From Voacanga thouarsii (Eukaryota; Streptophyta; Magnoliopsida; Gentianales; Apocynaceae), in contig JANUWF010001640.1 in assembly GCA_026120185.1 (NCBI GenBank), forward strand, positions 434,001 through 498,000: a DNA stretch of 64,000 nt. The letters run 5' to 3'. Numbering within the stretch: position 1 is the first letter of the stretch; each line of letters starts with the position of its first letter. Under the pieces are notes generated by a model. That model searched no databases and was not told the DNA's origin. It saw only the letters and a program-made list of their open reading frames with translations. Of the stretch, positions 1 through 10,675 are shown in pieces. The translations under genes and the position numbers were made by a program.

Positions 1-154
1 CAATAGCTTCACAAAGCTTTACGACATAGACTTGCCGTCACAACAGTTAACAAAAGAGTTTATGCAAGACTTACCATCACAACATTTGGAAAAAGAGTTT
101 ATGTAAGGACTTACCATCGCAACATTTAACAAAAGAGTTTATGCAAGGACTTAC

Positions 155-211
155 ATGATATGCCTTAGATAAACAAGATAAAATCACAGCTTGCTTCCTT
201 CAAATACCCTC
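155..211 (-). other. Candidate LTR mini-exon (D')
   Basis: On the minus strand an AG (GATCAG) lies just before 211 and a GTAAGTCC donor-like site follows 155. This 57-nt block is the counterpart of the 53-54-nt blocks in the other LTRs. A further donor-like site (GCAAG/GTAAG, GT at 475-474) would give a first intron of about 264 nt. Splicing is inferred only. Confidence 0.35.
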
Positions 212-1958
212 CTGATCTAGAATCACATAATATCATGATCAGGGTCTCAATTGATTCAAACATGCATTAAACTCATTTATTCCCATAAAAAATCATGGTC
301 CATTATCTAACTTCAAATAAATCATCTAATCCTCAAAGTACATACACTATGATCATATATCCATCAAAGAGATGAATAATATGTCAAAAATGACTCGACT
401 TGACCATCACCACTCATATCCATCATCCACTATATTAAACCTTAATTTTGACATCAAGGGTAAGTATTCCCTTACCTTGCAATAATCGGGTTAGCAAGAT
501 CTCAATGCACCTATGGTGATCGTCCCGAGTTTGCTTGATTGGAAGAGAAAAACTACTTTATTTCCTTCCTTTTGACCGAAAATAAATAGAAGGGATGAAA
601 TCAGCCTTTAGGTGGCGTGATTCATGGGAAGAAAGGAGAAGAATTGATGAAAGAAATGAATTAAGAGGTTGAGATGGTTTTTGCTTACCTTAGAGGGTGA
701 TCGGTTTTTTGCTAGGTATTGTTCCTAAGATTTTCGAAAATTGCTGTGGAGTTCTTGCTGGAATTTTTCATGTAGAATAGAGAGGGTAGTCGGCTACTAT
801 GCTTTAGGGTTAGAGAAGATTAGTTTAGGGTTAGATGGTGGTGTTTAGAAAGACTTCTAATGGCTTTAGGTTTCTTGGACAGCAAGGGCGAAAATTGCAG
901 CTTCTGGCGTGCCTTCTTGCTACCGACTTTGGGAGGGTTTAAGGGCGAAAATATTCGGTAATTTACTTTTTTTGTACTGGCCAAAATATTGCTCAAGGGA
1001 AGGGCTGAATGTGTTCAGAATTTTGGGCTAAACAAAGAAGAGTTTCAGAAGATTTGAAGAGCTGAAATTTCTGTGCGCGTGCAGTGGTTTTGCTGTATGA
1101 AATTGCTGAACAATAAGAGGAGAAATTCTGGTCTGTTGTAGCTGTGGTTCTACTGCAATTTTCAGACAAAAGATGAGGGTTTTAGGCGCAGAAAATCGGC
1201 TTGATCAACTGAGGATTCTAGTGTGTTTTGGTGTGCAGAATTTCGGTTTGTGTAGGAGTGCAACCTGGCCGAAATTCCTATACAAGGCTGGCCGAAAATC
1301 TGTAGTTTTTTGGAGATAAAAATCTAGTTTTGTGCAGCTAAGGTAATCTGAATTTATGAGGAGTGTTCTAGATGTTTTGAGCTAGGGTTTGGAGAGTTGG
1401 ATTGCACCTAGAAGTGCTGGAATTTTCGGATAGCTTGTTCTTGCACAAGGCTGCCGAATTTCAGCTAGGAAAACGTAGCAAAACCTAGTTAAATTAGGAT
1501 TGAAATAAAATCTGATTTCGTAAAGGATTTTGGATAAGATTTCCTAGCTTTGGAAGAGTTTGAGTTGAGCTAAAATTCCTTCAAGAAGTGGCCGCACTAG
1601 CTGAAAATTTTCCAGATTTTTAGCTAAAGTTCTAGGTTTAAAATCAACATGGTTTCCTACTAGAAGAATGACTCTTTAATTCCAACTATCTATTGCAAGC
1701 TCTAGCAAGTTGAAATCAAACTAAAATTGTAATTATTCTGCTAGAGTTTTTGAAAATCCAAGGGATTAAAAGCTGAAAATACAAGTGAACTTTATTCACA
1801 TCAAAGCCCTTGATTTTAGGAAATAAATATTGAGACTTATTTCCTTGGAATAATGGCACTAAAATTTCTCTAGGATATCTAGATCCTTTTTAGCCAAGAC
1901 ATGAAAAAATCTAAGAAAAGGAACTTTCAAGAAGAGAAACTAAGATTCACAAAAGATA

Positions 1959-1995
1959 GGATTCGAACTCGGGTCACCAACCTCCCGCTATTCCA
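1959..1995 (-). promoter_or_regulatory. tRNA-like A-box/B-box pair in LTR D'
   Basis: On the minus strand TGGAATAGCGG (1995-1985) resembles a Pol III A box (TGGYNNAGTGG) and AGTTCGAATCC (1969-1959) resembles a B box. The spacing is shorter than in tRNA genes. The same pair lies in LTR D1 at 43259-43309. It is a relic or convergent motif and not a foldable tRNA gene. Confidence 0.4.
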
Positions 1996-2253
1996 AAGCT
2001 ACTCCACATTAATAATTCTCAAGGAAATTCTTTCCACCATATTCTCATCCTTCCATATCCTCGACCATACCTCACATAACCAAATCTTTAACAACACCAT
2101 TATTTCACACCAATCAATTCAAATGCAAGGACAACTTTAAAATTCACATATATCCATGCAAAAATAATTTTAAGCTACCATGAAAAATGCAAAATACTAT
2201 GCAATGCATGACTTTTCCCCATAATCAAAGGTGGTTTTGGGCGGGGTATTACA

Positions 2254-2452
2254 CCTTACGATAGGTTCATAGTGGAGAGTACCTCCGTGGTGAATTCAAG
2301 GACTATATGGTACATCATGTGATAGTATCCTAGCTCTCTGTGCCGAGAACACCCCAGTAGAATGGAGTAGCTAAGTGAAGGAATAGGATATTGATGGAAA
2401 TGGTCCGAAGCATGATGTCTTATGCTACTCTTCCAGTGTCTATTTGGGGATA
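2254..2452 (+). pseudogene. copia0 integrase core fragment, 5' piece
   Basis: One frame reads as a Ty1/copia integrase core. It starts with a damaged LR-x-DR-x-GEYL motif (second catalytic Asp region) and continues through EFKDY and VHH. A copy of the usual PQ-NGVA-RRNR region (third catalytic residue area) follows, then MVRSMMSYA. In-frame stops replace several codons, so it is dead. The frame ends at Trp-Gly at the GGATA target site and resumes 59.6 kb away at 62064 with Ala-Leu-Glu-Thr-Ala. The 5' side is cut by the antisense D' LTR. This is the oldest layer of the nest; its clade is not resolved. Confidence 0.85.
2448..2452. repeat. Target-site duplication GGATA of composite C (left)
   Basis: GGATA precedes the LTR start at 2453, and an identical GGATA at 62059-62063 follows the last LTR end. 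The copia0 reading frame is continuous when one copy is kept. Confidence 0.9.
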
Positions 2453-2696
2453 TGTGAAACCCCATCTAAAACCAACCCTAGAGTAAGGGATCGGGATGTA
2501 TATCATATTTTCTTGCATGCATAAATATATTTTAGAATGATTTTATGTGTTTTGGAATCGTGATTTATAGTCTAGAAGGCTTAATTGTGCTTATTGAATA
2601 GGAATGGCAAAATGATAATTTTGCTTGAAGTGGAAATAGGGTGATAGCTTGGGGATTGAATAGGAAGAATATTTAGGAGAGAAAATAAGAGTAAGA

Positions 2697-2763
2697 GTTG
2701 TTATGGTTTAGTGGTTAGAACTTTAGAATTTATCTCTAAGGTCTTGAGTTCAAATCCCATCAA
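2697..2763 (+). promoter_or_regulatory. tRNA-like A-box/B-box pair in LTR_C1
   Basis: TGGTTTAGTGG (2704-2714) fits the A-box consensus with one change. AGTTCAAATCC (2747-2757) is close to the B box. The 32 bases between them equal the A-to-B distance of a real tRNA. The block also looks like D-arm and T-arm sequence, but no good acceptor stem is seen. Confidence 0.5.
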
Positions 2764-3796
2764 TTAGGTTTTGGCATGATTAGATTTTATTTTAGGTAGG
2801 TGGATATTTTCATCCCTTGTAGGCCATAAGATGGAGTAGGAGTGTTGTCCTTGGGGAGACATGAAAGGAATGTCATAATCCTACTCTTGTACCCTACAAA
2901 AACCCTTAAGGGATTCATACCCTTTTTGCTCTCTAGCTTACTTTAATTCTTTATCAATTAAGTTGCTCAATTTATCCAAGCCATTTTTCTTTCCAAAAAA
3001 TTCTAGCAAGACTGTTTGATCTTGGATTTTCAAAAATGTCTATATGAGGATAGCATATTGACTAAAAATGGGGAACGGGTTATGGAAGGTTCCCAAGAGA
3101 ATTAATCTCCACGGTAGAACTATTAAATTCCACCCTATAAGTGATCATCTTGTTCATGTAGTAATCTAGAAAATTTTTCCAGGTTCTTGGTCAGTCCAAC
3201 TTTCAAAATCTTCAACCACATTTCTCACTTAAATACTGCCATAAAAATGGCCAATTTACTCATCTTGAAGACTAAAAACTTTGGCCAAAATTCAGACTGC
3301 ACAAAGCTGTGCAAAATAGAAAAAAATTCTGGGTAGAATTCGTAGCATAACAGTCCAAAAACCAAGCTGTTTCTTCTAGCCTTCAAACCAGTAATTCATC
3401 TCCGTCTTTCTTCTATAAAGAAGGCTAGAAACCAGCCTGAAAGGACCCTCCAATACCCCTTCAAACCTTCTACAAGTTAGCTGGTACATTGCAGAAAAAT
3501 CTGCACAAAAATTCCAATAAACCTCTTGAATGAACAACCAGAAATTCCAGCCTTGTTCCCTCTTCAACCCTATCCGAAACTCAATCCAATTTTCTGTAAA
3601 ACCAACCTTAGTCAGTCATGAGCTGAACTTCATTGTCTCCTCCATTGATCAGCACAAAATGAACACCGTAGCTACTCCTTAAATCGCTCATTCAATCACT
3701 ACAATCAAGCCCTCATTTGGAATTCAAAATTCCAGCAAATTACTCCATGAAAACTTCCATGGATTAAGCCTCAACCAACCAGAAATTTCCTCCACC

Positions 3797-3801
3797 ATTG
3801 C
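3797..3801. repeat. Target-site duplication ATTGC of solo LTR B (left)
   Basis: ATTGC lies before the B start at 3802 and again at 28565-28569 after its end. The uninterrupted site is visible in LTR_C2 near 38175-38185 with a single ATTGC. Confidence 0.92.
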
Positions 3802-4045
3802 TGTAAAACCCCTATTGAAACCAACCTTAGAGTAAGGTGGTTGAGATGCATATCATATTTTATTGCAGGTTTAAATATATTTTTATATGATTTTATGTAC
3901 TTTGGATTTGTGTTTTATAGTCTAGAAGGCTTGGTTATGATTTTTGAGAAAGAAGGACAAAATGGTAATTTTTGCCTAAGGAGAAAATAGGGAGATAGCT
4001 TGAGGATTAAATAGGAAAAATATTTTAGAGAGAAAATAAGAACAA

Positions 4046-4108
4046 GAGTTGTTGTGGTTAGAGCTTTGGAATTAATTCTTGAGGACATGGGTTCAAATTC
4101 CATCATTA
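4046..4108 (+). promoter_or_regulatory. Degenerate tRNA-like block in LTR B
   Basis: This is the same place as in the A and C LTRs. The A-box half has lost about 8 bases (TGTGGTTAGAGC remains); the B-box half reads GGGTTCAAATTCC. Confidence 0.35.
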
Positions 4109-5689
4109 TAGCTTTAGCATGATTAAATTTTATTTTTGCTTGGGAAGTGGTACTTTCGGCCTTAAGAGCTTTAGGGTAGAGTAGAGATGTTGTCCTAGGG
4201 GAGACATGATAGGAGTACTCTAATTCTATTCTTTTACCCTACACAAAAATTCCTAAGGGAATTCATTTCTTCTTGATTTTTAATTTCTCCTAATTCTCAA
4301 TTCATTAGGTTGGTCAAATTTGTTTTAGCCAATTTCATTCCAGAAAATTCAGTGAAGTGCTCTGGATTGAAGGTTCGAAATGACATCTTATGGACAAAAA
4401 TGTGGAAGGGATGGGGAAGGTTCCAAGAGAATTAATTCTCCTAGTGAACCTTCAAAACCTTCACTCTAGTTAGGTTCATTTTCCTTCAAGTCATGAACTG
4501 AAATTTTTATAGCTTCTTGTGCCTTCAAGGAGTCAAAATTCTCAGCCATTATTCCCTCATAAATACTACCAGAAAATGGCCCTTTTGAACAGCTTGAAAC
4601 CTGGAATTTTTTTGCCATTTTCGGACTGCACAAATGTTGTGCAAAACTAGAAATTTTTTTTGGCAAAAGCGCAGCATAGGTGCCCCTAAACCAAGCTTAT
4701 TTCTTCCATTTTTCTCCCAGCTCCTTAGCCATGTTTTTCCTCCATGAAGAAGGCTAGAAACCAGCCATGAGAGACCCCTAGAATCTCCTTCAAACTTTCT
4801 GCAAGTTGACTGGAAAATGGCAGCCGAAACTGCCTAGAAAAATTCTAGCAATCAGCAAAAATTCTTTGCAGAATTTTCTAGCCTTGTTTCCTAATTCATC
4901 CCTGACAAAAACTCCATCCTTTTCCTGCACAAACCACTCTTACATAGTCCTAAACTAAACTCCATTATCCTCCCCAAGCTCCTGCACAAAAATCAGACAT
5001 GGCTGCCCAAAAATATCTCCAGCAAATCACTGCAATCCTGCCTTGATTGGATACCAAAATTCCAACCGTATTAATTTATCAACCTTCCATAAAATGTCTC
5101 TCAAAAAACTAGACCTTTCCTTCACCATCATACCCCCTCTTTTCAGCCACCATTAACCTCATTCAACCAGCTTTCATCCAGTAAAAACTCAGAGCAAGCA
5201 GTCGGCCATAGCAGTTCCAAAAAGCTCTCCATTGATCAAAATATTCTTGCTATATTTTGTTTCCAAATTTGATTTCCAAAAATATTCTTTTAGGATTTCA
5301 ACAACCAGGCTTTCCTTTTTCCTTTCAAACCAGAAAATCATCTACCTAAAACACTCTAGCAATTCAGTCACTCTCTCCCTCAGAATTTTGGCCAACATTA
5401 ACCAGAATTCCTCCATTCTTTTCAACCTTTAAGCACACATAGAACACTAAGAACACCTACTCCTTTCTTTCGCCAAATACCTCTCCAAATCACTTCAAAC
5501 TTCTTCCAAATATTCCAGATTTCATCTACTCACTGTTGTGAGTCCATCCATACCATTTTTAACATTAAACTCCAAAATTCAACTTGCTCTTTTGAATAAA
5601 AAATCAGAAATTTTGTGAAGGCTCAAGAACACCTTCAAAGTAGGTTTGTTCAAACAACTTCATCTTCTCTAACCTTTGATCTCTACTGA

Positions 5690-5699
5690 ATATATATAT
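5690..5699 (+). promoter_or_regulatory. TATA-like promoter element of LTR B
   Basis: ATATATATAT lies about 20 bases before the CT-rich tract, the same arrangement as TTTATATACC before the CT tract in LTR_A1 and LTR_A2. A Pol II core promoter is inferred from position and conservation. Confidence 0.4.
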
Positions 5700-5719
5700 G
5701 AATAATCATGCTAATGGAC

Positions 5720-5760
5720 TCTCTTCTTCTTCTTCTTCTTCTTCTTCTTCTTCTTCTTCT

Positions 5761-5801
<41 letters not shown>
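5720..5801 (+). repeat. (TCT)n(CT)n microsatellite in LTR B
   Basis: A run of TCT units passes into CT units. It occupies the position of the CT tracts in LTR_A1, LTR_A2 and LTR_C1. ORFs on both strands across it (poly-Ser/Leu and poly-Arg/Glu/Lys) are products of the repeat. Confidence 0.95.
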
Positions 5802-5803
<2 letters not shown>

Positions 5804-7009
5804 GGTTGAACCTCTCTCCTTCTTGGCCGAATGGCTCTTCACTAATGGCCATGCTTTCTTCATCTTTGTTGGACGAATATAGGCATCTAGGAGTTGAAAT
5901 CCATTCGAAACTCCTTTAAGGTACTCACCAATCAAGTAAGTCCCCTCAACCCTCTTTTTTTAGACTTTAGATTCATGTCTCTAGAGTGATACTAGAAGGA
6001 GATGGGCTATGATTGTGGTTTAAGCATGTGTCGTTGTGATGAGTTGAATTCGAAGCATGGATGGATGTGTGTATATGATGGAGTTGGGGTTGATGCATGT
6101 GATGATTTATCTTGGATGATATTATGATGTTTTTAGGATTTAATGCATGTCTCTTTGTCTTTGCGATCAAGTATGCTAGAGATTATGTCACCTATGGTGA
6201 ATAGAATTTATATTCGTGTATGATCATTAAAGCCATGATTATGTTTATTCTATTGGAGGTTGGATCATGCCTTAGTAAATTTAGATCTGTGCCTATATGC
6301 ATAATTTAGATGACTTGATGAATTAAAGGGGTGTATATATTCATGATTGTGGTTAGCAATAAAATAATGATCATGACCTAGTTGCCCCTAAGCTAAATTT
6401 TATTTCTTCAATAAAATTTTTAATATTATGAATTTTGCTAGTAATTTCGAAAAACCCTAAGAATGGTAGATTTGGATTATTATATATATAATAAGGATAT
6501 TTTAGTCAAATAAATAATAGCTTTATTAGAAAATAAAACATATATAAATGTTATATAAAATGATAATATCAAATAAAGCCTTTTATGAAAATAATCATAA
6601 TAAGTAAAATATTTATTTATTATCTTTTAGCCAAAACCTATTAAAATTTATTTATTTTCTTTCAATCAAGATTTATTAAAATTTATATTCAAATAATTTT
6701 AATTATCAATTATTTTCTAGCAATTAATTATTAATAAATTATTATTTTACTAAATACCACCTACAACCCTTTTATCAAATAAACTCTAAATTATTCTTAG
6801 CAAGAATTAAACCTTCAACTTATTAGTACCTATTTCTCAGAACTCTAATTATTTTAAATATCAAATTAGACTTAGCTTATAAACCACTTTATTCATTATT
6901 TGGCCTTAAAGCTTGGGACACTAGGATCATGGTAGTAGTGAGTTAAGCTAGTTTTATTTGTGAATGTGGATCATGGCTTGAGATTGATTGTGATTTATAT
7001 TTACTCCAG

Positions 7010-7062
7010 GCGGGGTTGGGTCAGCAATTGAAGATCTTTATTTTATCTCGAGCTAAGTACAG
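7010..7062 (+). other. Candidate LTR mini-exon (B)
   Basis: A CAG (AG at 7008-7009) after a T-rich tract precedes it and GTAAGC (GT at 7063) follows; length 53 nt. A strong upstream donor-like site CAA/GTAAGT (GT at 5936) would bound an AT-rich intron of 1074 nt. Confidence 0.4.
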
Positions 7063-7394
7063 GTAAGCTCTTGCATAAAACCTGTTTGATGTGGAATGTT
7101 TACAATGGCAAGCCAAATGTAGAGTGCATGGACACTCATTTCTGTAAAGGCAATTGAGGATTGACTTCTTTCTTATTTCAGTCAAATGAATTATTTGAAA
7201 ATCAAATAAGCAGATTCACTCAAACTCAAAATTCTTTCTAAAACTGATTTTGACAAAGACTTTGGAAACCCTTAATTTCCATTTTCATGTGAAACTGTGT
7301 TTTGTTCATTTTTTTCCAAGTGGGATACGTTCGTTGAATACTCAATAAAGGTGAACTACTAGGACTAGTCTTTGAAGGGTCAGGGTGAGTCTCT

Positions 7395-7399
7395 CAGTA
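7395..7399. repeat. Target-site duplication CAGTA of composite A (left)
   Basis: CAGTA precedes the LTR start at 7400, and CTGTA (27817-27821) follows the end of A, one mismatch. The unbroken B-type sequence (CTCAGTAGGTGGCC) is seen in LTR_A1 near 11010, confirming the target. Confidence 0.8.
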
Positions 7400-7643
7400 T
7401 GTGAAACCCCACCTAAAGCTAACCCTAGAGTAAGGGAATTGGGATGCATATCATATTATTTTGCATGAATATATATGTTTTTGAATGATTTTATGTGCTT
7501 TAGAATTGCGAGTTATAGGTTAAAATGCTTAGTTATGCTTATTGAGTAGGAGGGGTAAAATGGTAATTTTGCTTGAGGTCCGAATAGGAAAATAACTTGA
7601 GGATTAAATAAGAAAAATATGTGGGTGATAAAATAAGAACAAG

Positions 7644-7712
7644 AGTTAGTGTGGTTAAGTGGTTAGGGCTTTGGAATTAATCTCTATGGTCATGAGTTCA
7701 AATCCCATCATT
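7644..7712 (+). promoter_or_regulatory. tRNA-like A-box/B-box pair in LTR_A1
   Basis: TGGTTAAGTGG (7652-7662) matches the A-box consensus at 10 of 11 positions. AGTTCAAATCC (7695-7705) is near the B box. The gap is 32 bases, as in tRNA genes. It lies about 250 bases from the LTR 5' end. Confidence 0.5.
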
Positions 7713-9302
7713 TAAGTTTTATCATGATTATCTTAATTAAGTTTGAATTTTTGTTTCTTACATTCCTTAGAAATAGGAATGTTGTCTTAGGAGAGACATG
7801 AGGGGAATGTTCTAAATCTTATCATTGTGTCCTAAAAAGAATTCTAGGGGAATTCTTGTTCTATTTATTACCTCTAGCTTTGTCCTAGCATTTCCATATT
7901 TCAAATGAACCAAAAACCATCAAATCTTTCTTTTAAATTCAAAAAAAAAAAAAATTCTATGATAATTTCTCATCCTTGAATTTCGAAAATCAATCTTGGA
8001 GGAGGGAGGTTGGCCGAAAATAGAAGGGGAAATAGGAAGGGTTTCCAAGAGAAATCAATCACCATGATAGAACCTTCAAATTCACCTTCATGTTGTTCAT
8101 ATTTTAGTGAAGGAAAATCTGGAAATTTTCTAGAATTTTTGCAGACCATCTCTTCAAAAAATTCAGCCAGTAAGCCCACTTATTTGCTACCAGAAAAATG
8201 GTCATTTCATGTGGCTTGAAGGCTGAAAAATCTGTACAATTTTCGGACTGCACAAATTGTGCAAAACCAGGAAAAAAATTCTGGAATTTCGTAGCTTTCA
8301 ATCAAGAGAATGAAGTTGCTTTAGTCCATCTTCAAGACAGCAAAACTCCCCTGTATTTCTCCAGAAAGAAGGCTGGAAAATCACCTTTGGAACACCTTCA
8401 AACCCCCTCAAGAACCAGTTGCAAGTCGGGCTGAAGAAGTGCGAAAAATTCTACACATAAATTCTGCACCAATTTTCGTAGCTTCGAACAATTTGAAACC
8501 AGAAATTTACCAGCTTTGCTTCCTTCAAGCCTAGGCCGAAAATCACCCTTCAACTTTTGTAACATTGATCCTTGATCAGCCATGGACTGAACATCATTGA
8601 CCTTCACACTTACCTTGAATACATGGACTCCATAACCACAACTCAAAACCCTCCTAAGATCACTCCATTCAAACTTTTTTTGAACTTCAAACTAATTTCA
8701 GAATTTTACTCCATGGAAACACTCTTGTATCAAGCTAATGAACTAGAATTTTCTCTACCATTTAAGACTAAATTTTGGCCAGCCTTGGAGCAATATTGAC
8801 CTCCATTCATTTCATCAAAGCCACCTTGTTCAGCCGGCACCATTGAAGAGCTCAGACACCTTCCTTGATCAAACACCATAGCTAACCACCTACCTTAAAC
8901 AACTCCACAACTTTCTCCATTTAAATTTAAAAAAAAACTGATCACTCTCTCTCCCACAAGCTGAAAACCGAAACTCCCCTTCATCCTAGACCATTCGGCC
9001 AGCACCCTACCAGATTTCGTGCAGCATTTCTTCCACACTCTCTCCATTTTCACCAAGAACACCAAGAACACACACTAAACTTCTTCAAGCCTAAACCTAC
9101 TCTAAACACCTGCAATCAATCTCAAATACTCCAGATCACTTCTATTTAATCCCTAGACTTCATTTATAGTATTTATAACACAAAACCATGCTAACAAGAA
9201 TTTTCAATCGGATCAAAATCAGCTTTTCCTTAAAGGTCTCAAGAACATCAACAAGGTAAATCAAGAACAACCTTATTGTTCATCCTCTTCTATTCAATTC
9301 TT

Positions 9303-9308
9303 TATATA
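9303..9308 (+). promoter_or_regulatory. TATA-like element of LTR_A1
   Basis: TATATA lies 12 bases before the CT tract. It is repeated in LTR_A2 at 18927-18932. This is a likely Pol II core promoter, by position only. Confidence 0.45.
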
Positions 9309-9318
9309 CCTTTCTAAT

Positions 9319-9319
<1 letters not shown>

Positions 9320-9369
<50 letters not shown>
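9320..9369 (+). repeat. (CT)n microsatellite in LTR_A1
   Basis: About 25 CT units lie just after the TATA-like element, so near the expected transcription start. The tract is shorter in LTR_A2 (18944-18978). Confidence 0.95.
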
Positions 9370-9371
<2 letters not shown>

Positions 9372-9377
9372 ATCGAA

Positions 9378-9400
9378 ATGGTTGATCAACCATCAACTAT
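9378..9400 (+). repeat. Short hairpin after the CT tract, LTR_A1
   Basis: ATGGTTGAT and ATCAACTAT are inverted repeats with one mismatch around a 5-base loop. The LTR_A2 copy (18988-19010) is a perfect 9-base stem. Confidence 0.6.
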
Positions 9401-10622
9401 GGTTTTTTTTCCGTGGGATCACTCAAGACTCTCCGTCGCGCGTGGACCTTCTTTAGTCTTGACCATTGTGCTCATCAATCAAGTAATTATTCTCAAAACC
9501 TTCTTTTTAAATTCTGAAATCATGTCTCTTAGGAGGTGATAGGGAGATAGAATATGAATGGGGGATTGAGTATGTGCATGTGGATTAAGGGGACGGAGTT
9601 AAGACATGATGATTGTTGTATATGACTAAGTTGTATATATTTCCTTTTGAATCAATGTATGTCCTTCGTGCTGAAGCATGTTAGACATCATGACACCAAA
9701 GGTGATTAGGCTCTTATGTTTCTATTTTCCATTAAATCCATTACTGATTATTATGCCTAGAAGAAAGGCAGACTTGTGGTGGTATGTGATAAGTCAAGCA
9801 TGTGTTCGTGAATGAATTGGTTTATTATTTGATGTTGGAGAATGCGTTTAAGCATCTCTTCTAGCAATAGGAAAATCATGGTGAGAGATTATTTTCTTGT
9901 TAAGTCTAGGTTATTTTTATTAATAAATTTTATTACTTTAATTAGAATTACTACTATATTTTTCTCTATAAAATTCGAAACTCTAGGAAGATTTGGATTG
10001 GATTATTAATTGGGATATTAATATTTTATTTATCAAATAAATAAAACCTTTTATTAAAAATAATATGTATAATGATAGATAAATCTTTTATATAAATAAT
10101 AATAAATAAAATACTAGAATTAATTAATGACCGTGTAGGCCCTAGTTAAAACTTTTACCTATGTTCCTAAATATCATTTATATTAAAATCTATCTGTTAT
10201 TTATTAAATAAAATTCAAAATAATTCATTTACTAGTAATTTTATTAATTATTAATTATTTATTACTTATTAAAAAATTAATTAAAAATTATTTGTAATTT
10301 ATTATTTATCTACAATAAAGCTATTTTTTAAATTACCATTAATTAATATTATTTAGGGCTTAGTTTTATTCAATGTTCAAACCTTAGTTTATTTACTAAT
10401 AATAGCACTCAAGAATTATAAATTGAGTTTATAATTTATTAGCAATTATTTTAGAACTCCAAGTTATTTTAACTTATCAAACTAGACTTATTTTATAAAA
10501 TTCTTTCAGCTAGCCTTAAAGCTTAGGACATTAGGGATGTGATGATAATAAGTTGAACTAGGATTACTTGTGTAAGTGAATTTAGCTTGAGTGTAACCTT
10601 ATGTCTTGTGTTTACCCCAAGA

Positions 10623-10675
10623 GGGGTTAGGTCAGCCTTGCAAGACTCTTGAATTTGGGCAAGCAAGGAATCAGG
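10623..10675 (+). other. Candidate LTR mini-exon (A1)
   Basis: AG at 10621-10622 follows a T-rich tract, and a consensus donor CAG/GTAAGT (GT at 10676) follows the 53-nt block. A second intron would run to TATAG at 11831-11835, one base before the acidic ORF start, removing the primer site. Confidence 0.45.

Larger units (their letters stand above)
1..2253 (-). mobile_element. Partial LTR of Ty3/gypsy family D, antisense (D')
   Basis: This stretch reads, on the minus strand, like the LTR at 42997-46400. It ends at 2253 with the reverse complement of TGTAATACCCC, the LTR start, and collinear blocks can be followed back to position 1. The missing LTR end lies left of the window, so it cannot be told whether this is a solo LTR or part of a full element. 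It is inserted in an old copia integrase, whose reading frame starts directly after it at 2254. No gene is seen inside; the short ORF at 1901-2140 is incidental. Confidence 0.85.

Noticed and set aside
5698..5935. Ser/Leu-rich plus-strand and Arg/Glu/Lys-rich minus-strand ORFs
   Set aside because: They are produced by the TCT/CT microsatellite.
7652..7705. A genuine tRNA gene in the LTRs
   Set aside because: A and B boxes fit, but the acceptor stem and anticodon stem do not pair well. It is kept only as a tRNA-like element.
8010..8646. Overlapping ORFs on both strands in LTR_A1 U3 (also 17615-18270 in LTR_A2)
   Set aside because: They overlap each other on both strands, are not kept in C or B, and have no motif.
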